In this document: in pieces, positions 8,158 to 16,378 of the stretch
Layout of the letters: each line of letters begins with the position of its first letter
Numbering within the stretch: the stretch's first letter is position 1
Position numbers and translations under genes: made by a program
The notes under the pieces: model-generated
What the model was told of the DNA's origin: nothing
The model's input: only the letters and a program-made list of their open reading frames with translations
The model's database searches: none
From: Phycisphaerales bacterium
GTDB taxonomy: Bacteria; Planctomycetota; Phycisphaerae; Tepidisphaerales; Tepidisphaeraceae
NCBI GenBank assembly: GCA_020853095.1
Contig: JADYZN010000070.1
Location: forward strand, 1-48,611
Length of the DNA: 48,611 nucleotides
Direction: 5' to 3'

Positions 8158-8937
8158 TCAGGCCGCCCCCCATTCCAGCGCCTTGTACAACACCCGGCAC
8201 TCCTTCATGAACGCCGGCTCGGTGCGCATCCAGACGCCGCGCGTTTCGGGCAAATCGATCCGATGGTCCAGGATGATCCGGCCGGGCCGGCGCGTCATCA
8301 CAATCGCCCGGCTCGACAGATACGCCGCCTCGTGAACCGCATGGGTGACGAACAACACCGTCATTCGGCGCTCCCGCCACAATTCGTACAACTGCTGATC
8401 GAGCATCTGGCGGGTCAGTTCATCCAGTGAACCAAACGGCTCATCCATCAACAGCAATTCCGGCTCGGTCACCAGCGCCCGCGCCAACGACACCCGCATC
8501 CGCATCCCCCCCGACAACTGGTTGGGATACCGCCGGCTCGCATCGGCCAGTCCAACCCGTTCAATCGCCGCCAAGGCCGTCGATCGCCGCTTCGATTTGG
8601 CTTCCCCCCGCAACTCCAATGGCAATGCCACGTTGTCAATCACGTTGCGCCAGGGCATCAGATGAGGGTCTTGAAAAACGTAGGCGATGCCGCCGCGCGG
8701 CGGCAACCCGTTTGGCCCCACCCGAACGCTTCCATCATTGGGACGATCCAACCCCGCCACCATCCGCAGCAGCGTCGATTTGCCGCACCCCGACGGCCCC
8801 AGAATGGCCAGAAACTCCCCGGCCTGCACGGTTAAATCCAGCTTCTCCAGCGCCAGCACGCCCCCTTCAAATCGCCGCGTGACCGATCGCAACGATACGG
8901 CCAGCGCCTCCCCTTCGATCTGAACCGATTCGGTCAT
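8158..8937 (-). CDS. ABC transporter ATP-binding protein, SsuB/TauB family
   Basis: 259 residues with all nucleotide-binding motifs: Walker A GPSGCGKST, Q-loop FQDPHLMPW, signature LSGGMRMRVSLARAL, Walker B LLLMDEPFGSLD and the switch histidine in FVTHAVHEA. The HLMPW Q-loop and PFGSLD D-loop are typical of nitrate/sulfonate/taurine importers. It starts 3 bp after the preceding unknown gene and is directly followed by the permease gene. It powers uptake by hydrolysing ATP on the cytoplasmic face. Confidence 0.95.
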   Translation of the reverse strand: MTESVQIEGEALAVSLRSVTRRFEGGVLALEKLDLTVQAGEFLAILGPSGCGKSTLLRMVAGLDRPNDGSVRVGPNGLPPRGGIAYVFQDPHLMPWRNVIDNVALPLELRGEAKSKRRSTALAAIERVGLADASRRYPNQLSGGMRMRVSLARALVTEPELLLMDEPFGSLDELTRQMLDQQLYELWRERRMTVLFVTHAVHEAAYLSSRAIVMTRRPGRIILDHRIDLPETRGVWMRTEPAFMKECRVLYKALEWGAA

Positions 8938-8940
8938 AGG

Positions 8941-9630
8941 CTACATCGCCGATTGGGTCGGCTGCGCCCGCGAAGTCAGCCGCTGCAACAGCCGGTTGCG
9001 CGCATCCGCGGGCGAAAAACGACGGGTCATCAAGTGCATTGATTCCAGCCCCCGAACGGTCGACAGCATAAACCCCGCATGATCCAGCACTTCCGGCCAA
9101 CGTTCATCCTCGGTGTCGTTGATGTCCAGCAGCACGTCAACCAATTCCTCGGCCACGCTGAATATCCGCAGGCGGACCTCCTGATCAAGCCCGACCGCCT
9201 GATCGCCGCACAACGCGGCCAGTCGTTCCAACGACAGGCACAGTCGAACGCTGCCGGCCGTCGTCGCCGGTTCCCGCTGAAATTTCCGGGCTTCGGAAAA
9301 CGCAAACCGCCCTCTCCCCTCCGGCGTGGTCAGGTGTGAAAACACCCCCAGCAGTTCGCCCGACTGCAATGGCCCATCGAGACGAACGACGATTTTCTGA
9401 TCGTCTTCAAGCAACGCCGCCGCCACCTCGCCGATCAACGGCCTCAATTGCGATTGCCGGAACCGTTTGTCGAGGGCCTGGCTTTGTTCATCGTTTTCGA
9501 GAATCAAGATTTCAAATGCGTTGGCATCCGCCGGCCAGACGTAATCAAACCCGCCGCGCGGCCCATGATCGCCCCATGCGGCATTGGACTGGGCCTGCGC
9601 GACATCGAATTGGTTGATGCGGACAATCAT
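8941..9630 (-). CDS. Uncharacterised protein in the importer operon (229 aa)
   Basis: 229 residues, soluble, with no signal peptide or membrane segment. The first half is mixed alpha/beta, ending in a segment rich in acidic residues and LHLTT-like text (GVFSHLTTPEGRGRFAFSEARKFQRE). The second half is strongly alpha-helical (LRLCLSLERLAALCG, LRIFSVAEELVDVLLDIND, FMLSTVRGLESMHLM). I do not recognise the family. It lies 9 bp after the 143-residue unknown gene and 3 bp before the ATPase gene. The whole group therefore looks like one transcript, and the protein may regulate or use the imported compound (inference). Confidence 0.75.
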   Translation of the reverse strand: MIVRINQFDVAQAQSNAAWGDHGPRGGFDYVWPADANAFEILILENDEQSQALDKRFRQSQLRPLIGEVAAALLEDDQKIVVRLDGPLQSGELLGVFSHLTTPEGRGRFAFSEARKFQREPATTAGSVRLCLSLERLAALCGDQAVGLDQEVRLRIFSVAEELVDVLLDINDTEDERWPEVLDHAGFMLSTVRGLESMHLMTRRFSPADARNRLLQRLTSRAQPTQSAM

Positions 9631-9639
9631 GGCTGAATG

Positions 9640-10071
9640 CTATCGGGCGACGGCCGCTCCGAGAGGCTCAAACGTCGCTCCCGGCAGACACGTCACGTTC
9701 ACCATCGCTCCCAGAACTATAGGCCCGTTGACCAGATCAAACGCATCGGGGTCGGCCGGCAGTTCCACGATGATCGGAGCGCCGGCCTGAAGCACGATGC
9801 GGTTGTCGCTGGCCCAGCGAACCCGACCTTGCACAAGCCGGGGCGGCCCATAAATCGGAACAACAAACGTGCCACCGCTGTTGACGGTCCAGATTTTTCG
9901 AGCCTTGACGCGGATCAGACCCTGGATGATGGATGATTCGCCCTGGGATGCGGCCCCTTTGGCCGACTCCAGATATAGCTCATAAGTCGTTTCTACAGGG
10001 GCAAATACAACACGCCCATCGTCGTTGATGGTCACTTTGCCTCGTGCGGGAAAATCGATTTCACTGGCCAT
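9640..10071 (-). CDS. Uncharacterised beta-rich protein in the importer operon (143 aa)
   Basis: 143 residues, starting at ATG 10071, which has a strong Shine-Dalgarno sequence (AGGAGAACC). The sequence is mostly predicted beta strand, with alternating hydrophobic residues (VTINDDGRVVF, TFVVPIYGPPRLVQGRVRW, IVLQAGAPIIVELP, GAMVNVTCLP). It has no signal peptide or recognised catalytic motif. It may be a small beta-barrel or cupin-like domain, but that is a guess. It is the promoter-proximal gene of the importer operon; the 86 bp upstream separate it from the ABC exporter on the same strand. Confidence 0.75.
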   Translation of the reverse strand: MASEIDFPARGKVTINDDGRVVFAPVETTYELYLESAKGAASQGESSIIQGLIRVKARKIWTVNSGGTFVVPIYGPPRLVQGRVRWASDNRIVLQAGAPIIVELPADPDAFDLVNGPIVLGAMVNVTCLPGATFEPLGAAVAR

Positions 10072-10144
10072 GGTTCTCCTATGGGACAATTCGCCGGCTT
10101 ATCAGGTTCTGAGATAGATTCTAAATGCAGGCAACTAAAAGGGA

Positions 10145-10159
10145 AGGGAACGAATCCCT
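10145..10159 (-). terminator. Weak hairpin at the exporter 3' end
   Basis: On the minus strand AGGGA-TTCGT-TCCCT overlaps the TAG stop of the exporter and is followed by TCCCTTTTAG. The stem is only 5 bp, so termination would be partial. Confidence 0.3.
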
Positions 10160-12032
10160 ATTTGGCGGCCAAATCGGCGGCCGGATCATCCGCGGAGCGC
10201 AAAAATCGTGCCAGCCAACCCCCGTTTCGGGCCAGATCGCCCGGCGGGCCGGACTCTGTAATCCGTCCGTTCTGAATCACGTAAACCATATCCGCCTGCT
10301 GAATCAGGCTGGGCCGATGACTGGTCAGGACCGTTGTCCGACCGACCATCAGCCGATCCAGTGCCGCGATGATGGCGGCCTCCGAATCGGGTTCCACGCT
10401 GCTGGTCGGCTCATCGAGCAGCAGAATGGTCGGATTGGCCAGAAACGCGCGGGCGATGCTGATGCGCTGCTTCTGGCCGCCGCTGAGACGGATGCCGCGC
10501 TCCCCCACCCTGGTGTTATAACCATTGGGCAATGAATTGATAAACCCGTGGGCATTGGCGGCCATTGCCGCGCTGACAACCTGTTCCATGGTCGCCTCCG
10601 GGTGGCCGTATCGAATATTGTCCAGGATGCTGTCGTTGAACAAAAACGTCTCCTGTTGCACCAGGGCGAATTGTTTACGCAGGCTTTCCCGTCGAACTTG
10701 ACGCAGATCATGTTCATCCAGCGTGATGATTCCGCCGGTGGGATCATAGAAACGCGGCAGCAGGTTCAGGATCGTGCTTTTGCCCGATCCACTGGGGCCG
10801 CAAAGGGCCACCGTTTGGCCGGGCCGGATGTCCAGCGTGATCTGGTGCAACACCTCCGGCGCGGAATTGGCATATGCTTCGATCGGGTATTGGAAGGAGA
10901 CTTCGCGCAGCGACAACTGCCCGCGCACGGCCGGAAGATCGACCGCATCGGGCGCATCGGGCAGTTCATCGGGCGCGTCGAGGATTTCAAAAATCCGCGT
11001 GGCCGCGGAAAGGGCGCGTTGCACCATGTCGTTGACGCGGGCGAGGGTCTGGATCGGCCCGAATAGCCGCCACCAATAGCCGCGAAACGCCACCAGGTTG
11101 CCGGCGGTGAAACTGTAATCCTTCAGCATGTAATAGCCGCCGACGCCGATCATGAAGACGTTGCTGAAAAATCCCACCACCCGGCTGAATGGGAAAAAGA
11201 GACTGCGGGCGTTGATGGCCTTGATTTGCTGGTCGTAATAAGCCTGTGTCGAATCGTGAAATCGACGGGATTCGGCCTGTTCGCGGCCGAAAATTTTGAT
11301 GACCAGGATGCCCGACAGATTTTCCTGCAACCGCGACGAGATGTCGCCCAGGCGGTTTCGGGTGGCGGCGTAGATGGGGCGGACGTGATTGTTGAAAAAC
11401 CGCAGCAGAAAATAGACCCCGATCAACGGCGCCAGCGAGGCGCTGGCCACCCGCCAGTCGATCATCATCACGATCACCACGGTGATGACCCAGATCAGCC
11501 CTTCGCTGATGATCTGGTCGATGCCGCTGACGATGAACAGTTGCAGTTCATCGACATCGCCCATGGCCCGGCTCATCAGGTCGCCCGTTCGCTGGCGTTG
11601 AAGATACCCCAGGCTCTGGGTTTGCAGTTTGTGATAGACGCGATTGCGCAATTTGAGGATGAATTTCTGGGCGATGCGGTTGAGCAGGTTGGATTCGATG
11701 GTTCCCAGCGCCTCGCCGATCAGATAGACGACGAACATCCAGGCCGTCGAGGAGATCAGCAAATGAAAACGGTCGGTGAGGCGGCCATCGAATGAGAACA
11801 GTTTGCCCAGCCACGATTGATCGGTGGCATGATGGGACAGCACCACCACGTCCGTCACCCATTGCCAGACCAGCGGGGCGAACAACTCGCACGGGGCGGA
11901 CAAAAGCAGCAGGATCAGCCCGATGCCGATCCCAGGCCAATGTGGCCGCAACAACAGCAACAACCGCCGAAAAACCCGTCCGGGACGGCGGGGCGGCGGC
12001 TGGGTGGAATCGGCCGGTTCAAGGTCGCTCAT
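10158..12032 (-). CDS. ABC exporter, fused permease-ATPase (MsbA/type I exporter-like)
   Basis: 624 residues. An N-terminal six-helix transmembrane domain (about 35-340) contains the family marker QRTGDLMSRAMGDVDELQ and LQENLSGILVIKIFGRE. The C-terminal ATPase has Walker A GPSGSGKST, signature RLSGGQKQRISIARAF, Walker B ILLLDEPTS and the H-loop TSHR. The D-loop is unusual: SSVEP rather than SALD, with Glu in place of the usual Asp. Such half-transporters homodimerise and export lipids, peptides or drugs. ATG 12032 was chosen because family similarity begins there; the reading frame stays open upstream across the divergent gene. The substrate is not evident. Confidence 0.92.
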   Translation of the reverse strand: MSDLEPADSTQPPPRRPGRVFRRLLLLLRPHWPGIGIGLILLLLSAPCELFAPLVWQWVTDVVVLSHHATDQSWLGKLFSFDGRLTDRFHLLISSTAWMFVVYLIGEALGTIESNLLNRIAQKFILKLRNRVYHKLQTQSLGYLQRQRTGDLMSRAMGDVDELQLFIVSGIDQIISEGLIWVITVVIVMMIDWRVASASLAPLIGVYFLLRFFNNHVRPIYAATRNRLGDISSRLQENLSGILVIKIFGREQAESRRFHDSTQAYYDQQIKAINARSLFFPFSRVVGFFSNVFMIGVGGYYMLKDYSFTAGNLVAFRGYWWRLFGPIQTLARVNDMVQRALSAATRIFEILDAPDELPDAPDAVDLPAVRGQLSLREVSFQYPIEAYANSAPEVLHQITLDIRPGQTVALCGPSGSGKSTILNLLPRFYDPTGGIITLDEHDLRQVRRESLRKQFALVQQETFLFNDSILDNIRYGHPEATMEQVVSAAMAANAHGFINSLPNGYNTRVGERGIRLSGGQKQRISIARAFLANPTILLLDEPTSSVEPDSEAAIIAALDRLMVGRTTVLTSHRPSLIQQADMVYVIQNGRITESGPPGDLARNGGWLARFLRSADDPAADLAAK

Positions 12033-12062
12033 CAGGGTCAATCTTAGCGAATCTGCGGCAAG

Positions 12063-13637
12063 ATGTGGCCTCTTGCCGACAAAAGAGAGGTGAAAACATC
12101 CGATGTTGAGCAATCGTCGCGGGGGATTCGCCAGGGTCGCACCCAGCGGGGTTGCACCCGGCAGGATCGCACCCAGCAGGGGTTTGTCCTGTTGATCGCG
12201 TTGCTGGCCTTGGCGGCGGCGGGAAAGGCGATTTTGTATGACACGCTGGACCCGGATTGCTTTTGGCATTTGAGGGTGGCTCAGGCGTTGCATCAACAGG
12301 GGATCGGGCCGCTGGTGGATGACCTGTCGTTCGCATCGACCAGGAGACCATGGACCCCCTATTCGTGGCTGGCGGAACTGGGGATGAAAGCCGTGTGGGA
12401 TTTGGGAGGGTATCGGCTGGCGCTGGCGGCGCAGGCGGTCGTGCAGGCGGGGATCGTCGTTGTGTTGGCGATGATCGGCCGTGAGGCGGTGAACCATCGG
12501 CCGGTTCGGGATCGACATCTGGCGATCGTGCTTCTGAGCGCGTTGGGGATGGCGATGATGATCCCCTATTTGAGTTTTCGGCCCGCGACGTTGGCGATTT
12601 TGATGCTGGAGATCATCTTCTGGCTGATCGTTCGGGACAGGCGGATGAATTGGAAGTCCAAATTAATCTGGGCGGCGGTTCCGCTGACGGCCTTGTTGAC
12701 CAACGTTCATCTGTATGTCGTGTTCGTGCCTGCGATCTGCTGCGTGGTCGTGGCGGGTGCGGTTTGGCATCGCCAATGGCCGCTGGCCCGCCGATATGGG
12801 CTGTTGACGGTGGCTTGCGGCCTATCCGGACTGCTGACGCCCATGCTCAAGGGGACGATCCAGGCCGCATGGTTTTATCAACAGGCCGATGCGATGGTGG
12901 ACGGGCCGATCATCGCGGAGATGCGGCCATTTCTGGATGGGCGTGGCGGGTTGATCTTCGGAGCGATCATCCTGTTGCTCATGGCATCGGCCTGGCGGAA
13001 TCGATCTCAACTGGATTTGTCGGATTGGCTGTGGATGGGGTTGGGATGCGTGCTGTTGCTTCGGCTGGGGCGATTCGCACCCTTGTTCGCGATCCTCACC
13101 ATGCCCGCATGGGTGCGGGGATTGACCTTGTTTTCGGACCGCGTGCTGGATCGGCCGGCGCTGCGATGGGCGTTGGCGGGCGTGTTGCTGATTGGATGCG
13201 TGCGGGTGGGGCTGGCGTATCCGCGAACGGGCGACGGCATGGATCAATGGGTCAATCGTCATGGGCCGGACACGCCCGGATATCCCACCTCGGCGGCGCA
13301 GTTCGTGCAAGACCACGTGCATCCGCGCACCGGACACCTGATCAACGAATTCACCTGGGGTGGATATCTGGCATGGAGATTCGGCGGGCAATACCAGGTG
13401 TTGCTGGATGGCCGCACGCAACTGTATTCACAGGAATTCTGGCGGATGGCATATCTGGGAGATCAAGCCTCGCGGTCGCGGTGGCTCAGCTCGATCGCGG
13501 CCGACGCGGCGGTGCTGCCATCGCAACGAAGCGCCTTCGCCCCGATCCTGATCAAACAGGGGTGGACGATCGCCTATCGGGACCCGCGGGCACAGGTTCT
13601 GCTGCCGCCGTCGGCACGGGTCGCGGACACCAACTAA
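12063..13637 (+). CDS. Polytopic membrane protein, GT-C-like
   Basis: 524 residues with about nine or ten membrane segments between residues 40 and 380 and a soluble C-terminal tail. The first loop carries LDPDCFWHLRVA, an acidic motif like that seen in membrane glycosyltransferases of the GT-C type and in related planctomycete membrane proteins. The tail contains LINEFTWGGYLAWRF and VLLDGRTQLYSQEFW, also seen in such proteins. A role in transferring sugars from lipid carriers is suggested, not shown. The start is uncertain: ATG 12063 is only 30 bp from the divergent exporter start, and GTG 12090 is an alternative. Three 15-nt tandem repeats (12136-12180) encode an Arg/Gln/Gly-rich stretch before the first membrane helix. 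Confidence 0.75.
   Translation: MWPLADKREVKTSDVEQSSRGIRQGRTQRGCTRQDRTQQGFVLLIALLALAAAGKAILYDTLDPDCFWHLRVAQALHQQGIGPLVDDLSFASTRRPWTPYSWLAELGMKAVWDLGGYRLALAAQAVVQAGIVVVLAMIGREAVNHRPVRDRHLAIVLLSALGMAMMIPYLSFRPATLAILMLEIIFWLIVRDRRMNWKSKLIWAAVPLTALLTNVHLYVVFVPAICCVVVAGAVWHRQWPLARRYGLLTVACGLSGLLTPMLKGTIQAAWFYQQADAMVDGPIIAEMRPFLDGRGGLIFGAIILLLMASAWRNRSQLDLSDWLWMGLGCVLLLRLGRFAPLFAILTMPAWVRGLTLFSDRVLDRPALRWALAGVLLIGCVRVGLAYPRTGDGMDQWVNRHGPDTPGYPTSAAQFVQDHVHPRTGHLINEFTWGGYLAWRFGGQYQVLLDGRTQLYSQEFWRMAYLGDQASRSRWLSSIAADAAVLPSQRSAFAPILIKQGWTIAYRDPRAQVLLPPSARVADTN
12136..12180 (+). repeat. Three 15-nt tandem repeats
   Basis: The units GTCGCACCCAGCGGG (12136-12150), GTTGCACCCGGCAGG (12151-12165) and ATCGCACCCAGCAGG (12166-12180) follow each other without a gap. 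They lie at the 5' end of the membrane-protein gene. Confidence 0.85.
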
Positions 13638-13639
13638 AA

Positions 13640-13683
13640 AAGACTCCGGGCGGGAAAACATTTTCCCAACCATCCGGAGTCTT
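13640..13683 (-). terminator. Strong nested hairpin terminator between convergent genes
   Basis: AAGACTCCGG (13640-13649) pairs with CCGGAGTCTT (13674-13683). Inside it GGGAAAA (13652-13658) pairs with TTTTCCC (13661-13667). On the minus strand the stem is followed by a T-run (the A-run at 13636-13641), so it ends the MshEN gene. It may also stop the converging membrane-protein transcript. Confidence 0.85.
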
Positions 13684-13702
13684 CATGCGAAATAGTTGCC
13701 CG

Positions 13703-14170
13703 TCACAGCGTTTGGGCGTACTGCGCGATATGGCGCGGCACGGGATAATGTTTCATCAAAAATTCCTGGAGCTGATCCCGCTCGGCGATCACCATGTACA
13801 CCGGGTCTTCGACGCTCCGCGTGGCGAAATTGAGCGCCCGCACCAGATTGTCGGAGTTGGTCGCCATCTGAATTTCGTTCCCCTCCTGATTCAACGGCAA
13901 CAGGTGAAACTGCCACGCCTGGCGGCGGTTGATCCGGCGCAGGCAATCGATCTCGATCTCCTGATCCTCCAGGTCCACCACGCCGGCCAGCCGAAGATAC
14001 TGCTCAACCCACGCATCCTCGATCGCGCTGGGGCTGATGCCATACAACCGCTCGGCCAAATCCCCAAACGGCCGGTGCGACCGCTGTTGCAGGGACAAAA
14101 TGGTGTTCACCTGCGAAGCCGACAGGAGACCCTGTTCGACCAATAATTCTCCGATTCGTATGCCTTTCAC
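13703..14170 (-). CDS. Stand-alone MshEN domain protein (probable c-di-GMP receptor)
   Basis: 155 residues. The N-terminus contains two tandem MshEN motifs, RIGELLVEQGLLSASQ (from R5) and RPFGDLAERLYGISPS (from about R33), each followed by the helix that completes the ~24-residue c-di-GMP-binding motif. In GspE/PilB ATPases this domain precedes the motor; here no ATPase follows and the protein ends after a second alpha/beta lobe (PLNQEGNEIQMATNS...VYMVIAERDQLQEFL). It may be a free c-di-GMP sensor or adaptor. GTG 14170 has GGGAG 5 nt upstream. A diguanylate cyclase is encoded 12 kb away, but no operon link exists. Confidence 0.85.
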   Translation of the reverse strand: MKGIRIGELLVEQGLLSASQVNTILSLQQRSHRPFGDLAERLYGISPSAIEDAWVEQYLRLAGVVDLEDQEIEIDCLRRINRRQAWQFHLLPLNQEGNEIQMATNSDNLVRALNFATRSVEDPVYMVIAERDQLQEFLMKHYPVPRHIAQYAQTL

Positions 14171-14260
14171 GCCTTCTCCCTCTAATTGGGCGACATTTTG
14201 CCGCCCAATTACTATCGGCTTGATCGGTGACGAAATTCGGTGGGATCGAAAGGGTTGTAT

Positions 14261-15511
14261 TCAGGCGAATCGTTCCACCCTGAATGGGGTCGGATCAAAC
14301 GCCGGCGGACGGTCCAATAGCAAATCGGCCGCCAGGCGGGCGGTGCCGGGGGCGGATTGCAGCCCCAGCATCTGATGCCCCGCCGCGATCAGCAGATTGG
14401 GCAGCCGGGGCACGCGCCCGATGATCGGCACGCCATCGGGTGTGCAGGGACGCAGCCCCCGCCAGATTTCCCTGACTTCCAGCGGCTGGGGAAGTTCCAA
14501 TAATCCGGCCGACCCGCGCAAAATCGCATCCACCCGCCCCATGCTCACCGATTCATCCACCCCCACCAGTTCCAGCGTGCCCGCCAGCCGCAGCGAATCG
14601 GCTCGCGGCGTGATCGCGATCTTCCGTTCGATCAGCATCATCGGCACGCTCGGCATCCGGGCCGGCTTGTCGATGATCATCGAATACCCTTTGCCCGACA
14701 AAATCGGCACGCGCACGCCCAGCGTCTTCGCGATGGGCAGCGACCAGGCGCCGGTCGCCAGGATGTATTGATCCGCCTTCATATTGCCATGGTTGGTACG
14801 AACGTGATCAATCGCACCGTTGCGGACCACCAGCTCCAGCAGTTCCGTGCCCGGCAGCAATTGCGCCCCGCCCTTTTGGGCGCGATCGGCCAGATAATTC
14901 ACCGCCGCCAGCGGCTCGGCATGCGCTTCGTTGGGAAAATATGCGCCGCCCAGCACTTTGTGGGCATCCACCGCCGGTTCCAGTTCGTGGACTTGATCGG
15001 GGGTCAGTTGTCGGCCGACGACGCCATTGGAGCCGACCAGATGCAACTCCTCCAGCGTCGCCCGCATCCCCTCGTTGGTTTGCGAAACCATCAGCAGCCC
15101 CTTTTGCTGAAATCCAAAGGCATTGGAGGATTCCTTGTCCCACTGTTGATAGCGGTCCAGGCTGTAGCTCGATATTTCCGTCAGCGCCTTAATGGAACGG
15201 AGCATCTGCTGTTGATTCATGGATCGCATAAATCGCAGCAGCCAGCTCACCAGTGCCATGCTGAACCGAGGCTGGATGTACAGCGGCCCCTGCGGATCGG
15301 CCATCCATTTGAGGGATTTGACCAGCATCCCCGGCATCGGCAATGGCATGGAAAAACAGGGGGTGATCCAGCCGGCGTTGCCATACGAACAACCATGCCC
15401 GATGGGACGTTTGTCGATCAGCGTGACACGCCGGCCGGATCGGGTCAGTTCCTCCGCACAGGAAACCCCGATGATGCCCCCTCCGATGATCAGTACATCC
15501 TGATTGCTCAT
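14261..15511 (-). CDS. dadA: FAD-dependent D-amino-acid dehydrogenase-like oxidoreductase
   Basis: 416 residues of the DadA/DAO family. The Rossmann motif VLIIGGGIIGVSCAEELTRSG opens the protein and binds FAD, followed by the DadA-type segment RPIGHGCSYGNAGWITPC. The C-terminus has WRGLRPCTPDGVPIIGR and GHQMLGLQSAPGTARL, both conserved in the family. The expected reaction is oxidative deamination of a D-amino acid or a similar secondary amine (proline-type), passing electrons to the respiratory chain. The gene stands 15 bp after the TPR-like membrane-protein pair on the same strand. Substrate is inferred only from the family; hydroxyproline/proline racemase genes that sometimes accompany it are absent. 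Confidence 0.88.
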   Translation of the reverse strand: MSNQDVLIIGGGIIGVSCAEELTRSGRRVTLIDKRPIGHGCSYGNAGWITPCFSMPLPMPGMLVKSLKWMADPQGPLYIQPRFSMALVSWLLRFMRSMNQQQMLRSIKALTEISSYSLDRYQQWDKESSNAFGFQQKGLLMVSQTNEGMRATLEELHLVGSNGVVGRQLTPDQVHELEPAVDAHKVLGGAYFPNEAHAEPLAAVNYLADRAQKGGAQLLPGTELLELVVRNGAIDHVRTNHGNMKADQYILATGAWSLPIAKTLGVRVPILSGKGYSMIIDKPARMPSVPMMLIERKIAITPRADSLRLAGTLELVGVDESVSMGRVDAILRGSAGLLELPQPLEVREIWRGLRPCTPDGVPIIGRVPRLPNLLIAAGHQMLGLQSAPGTARLAADLLLDRPPAFDPTPFRVERFA

Positions 15512-15526
15512 AACCTTTTTACCCCG

Positions 15527-16378
15527 TCAAGTTTCAGAATTGGATGCCGCCTGCGGCCACAGTTCCGCCAGGACCGGCCTCTCACGCACCAGTTGCGATG
15601 GATCGATCAGCAGTTGCGCCCTCGCCATCAGCCACGCGGCCCAATCTTCGCGTCCGATTTTTCGGGCGGCCAGCGCCAGCATCGCCTGAGAACGGGCCGC
15701 ACCGCCGGCGGGCATCAGCTCCGCCAGTTGCGCCTTGGCGGCGACGTTGTCGAACATCTCCCGCCACGCGCGGATGCGCCAAAGATAATCCAGTTGCACC
15801 AGTTGCAGATTCATCGCCTCACCCAGCGCCAGCCGCTCCTTGTACAGTCCCGCGATGGCTTCGTACGCCCCGTGCGTGTCATTCATTTCCAGCAAGGAAT
15901 CGGCCAGGATCAACCGCATCGACCGCGACAGCCCGCGCAACGCCCCCAGCCGCTGTCGCAACACCGTGCGCGCCAGCATGGCCGATTCCTGCCAGCGCTG
16001 CTGGGCGTGGCGAAGCATCGCCAGATGATGCAACGACAGCAATTTGGCGGCACGAAAGATGGAAAAACTCCGCAACGCCCCTTCGATCTGCCGTTCGGCC
16101 TCGTCAAAATCCCCCATGGCGATCAATGAAGGCGAACGCGCGGCCAGCCGCGATCCTTTCATGCTCTGATAACTGAGCGCCAGCCAGATCCCGCCGACGA
16201 TCAGCAGCAACATCCCCCCATCCAACCGCGATGAAAACGGGGCCACCCCCACCGCCACCAGCGCCCCCGCCATCAGCCCGACGCGCAGCATCAATCCCAG
16301 CGTCAGATCGCGTCGAAATCGGGAGATGGCCATGTCGGCGCTGAGCATGATCGTTCTATCCGTCTCCATATCCTTCAT
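15527..16378 (-). CDS. Membrane-anchored TPR-like protein (283 aa)
   Basis: 283 residues. Two membrane segments near the N-terminus (LMLRVGLMAGALVAVGVAPF and GGMLLLIVGGIWLALSY) are followed by an all-helical domain with TPR/SEL1-like repetition (GDFDEAERQIEGAL, QQRWQESAMLARTVL, NDTHGAYEAIAGLY). No catalytic motif is visible. Its ATG overlaps the TGA of the upstream gene (ATGA at 16375-16378), and the two proteins share the same layout, so they probably act together. A scaffold or assembly role in the membrane is inferred from the repeats; the actual function is unknown. Confidence 0.8.
   Translation of the reverse strand: MKDMETDRTIMLSADMAISRFRRDLTLGLMLRVGLMAGALVAVGVAPFSSRLDGGMLLLIVGGIWLALSYQSMKGSRLAARSPSLIAMGDFDEAERQIEGALRSFSIFRAAKLLSLHHLAMLRHAQQRWQESAMLARTVLRQRLGALRGLSRSMRLILADSLLEMNDTHGAYEAIAGLYKERLALGEAMNLQLVQLDYLWRIRAWREMFDNVAAKAQLAELMPAGGAARSQAMLALAARKIGREDWAAWLMARAQLLIDPSQLVRERPVLAELWPQAASNSET

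Noticed and set aside
8938-10157. Possible thiamine (TPP) riboswitch before the NMT1-type importer
   Set aside because: No conserved TPP-box sequences are visible, and the space upstream of the importer genes is occupied by coding sequence.
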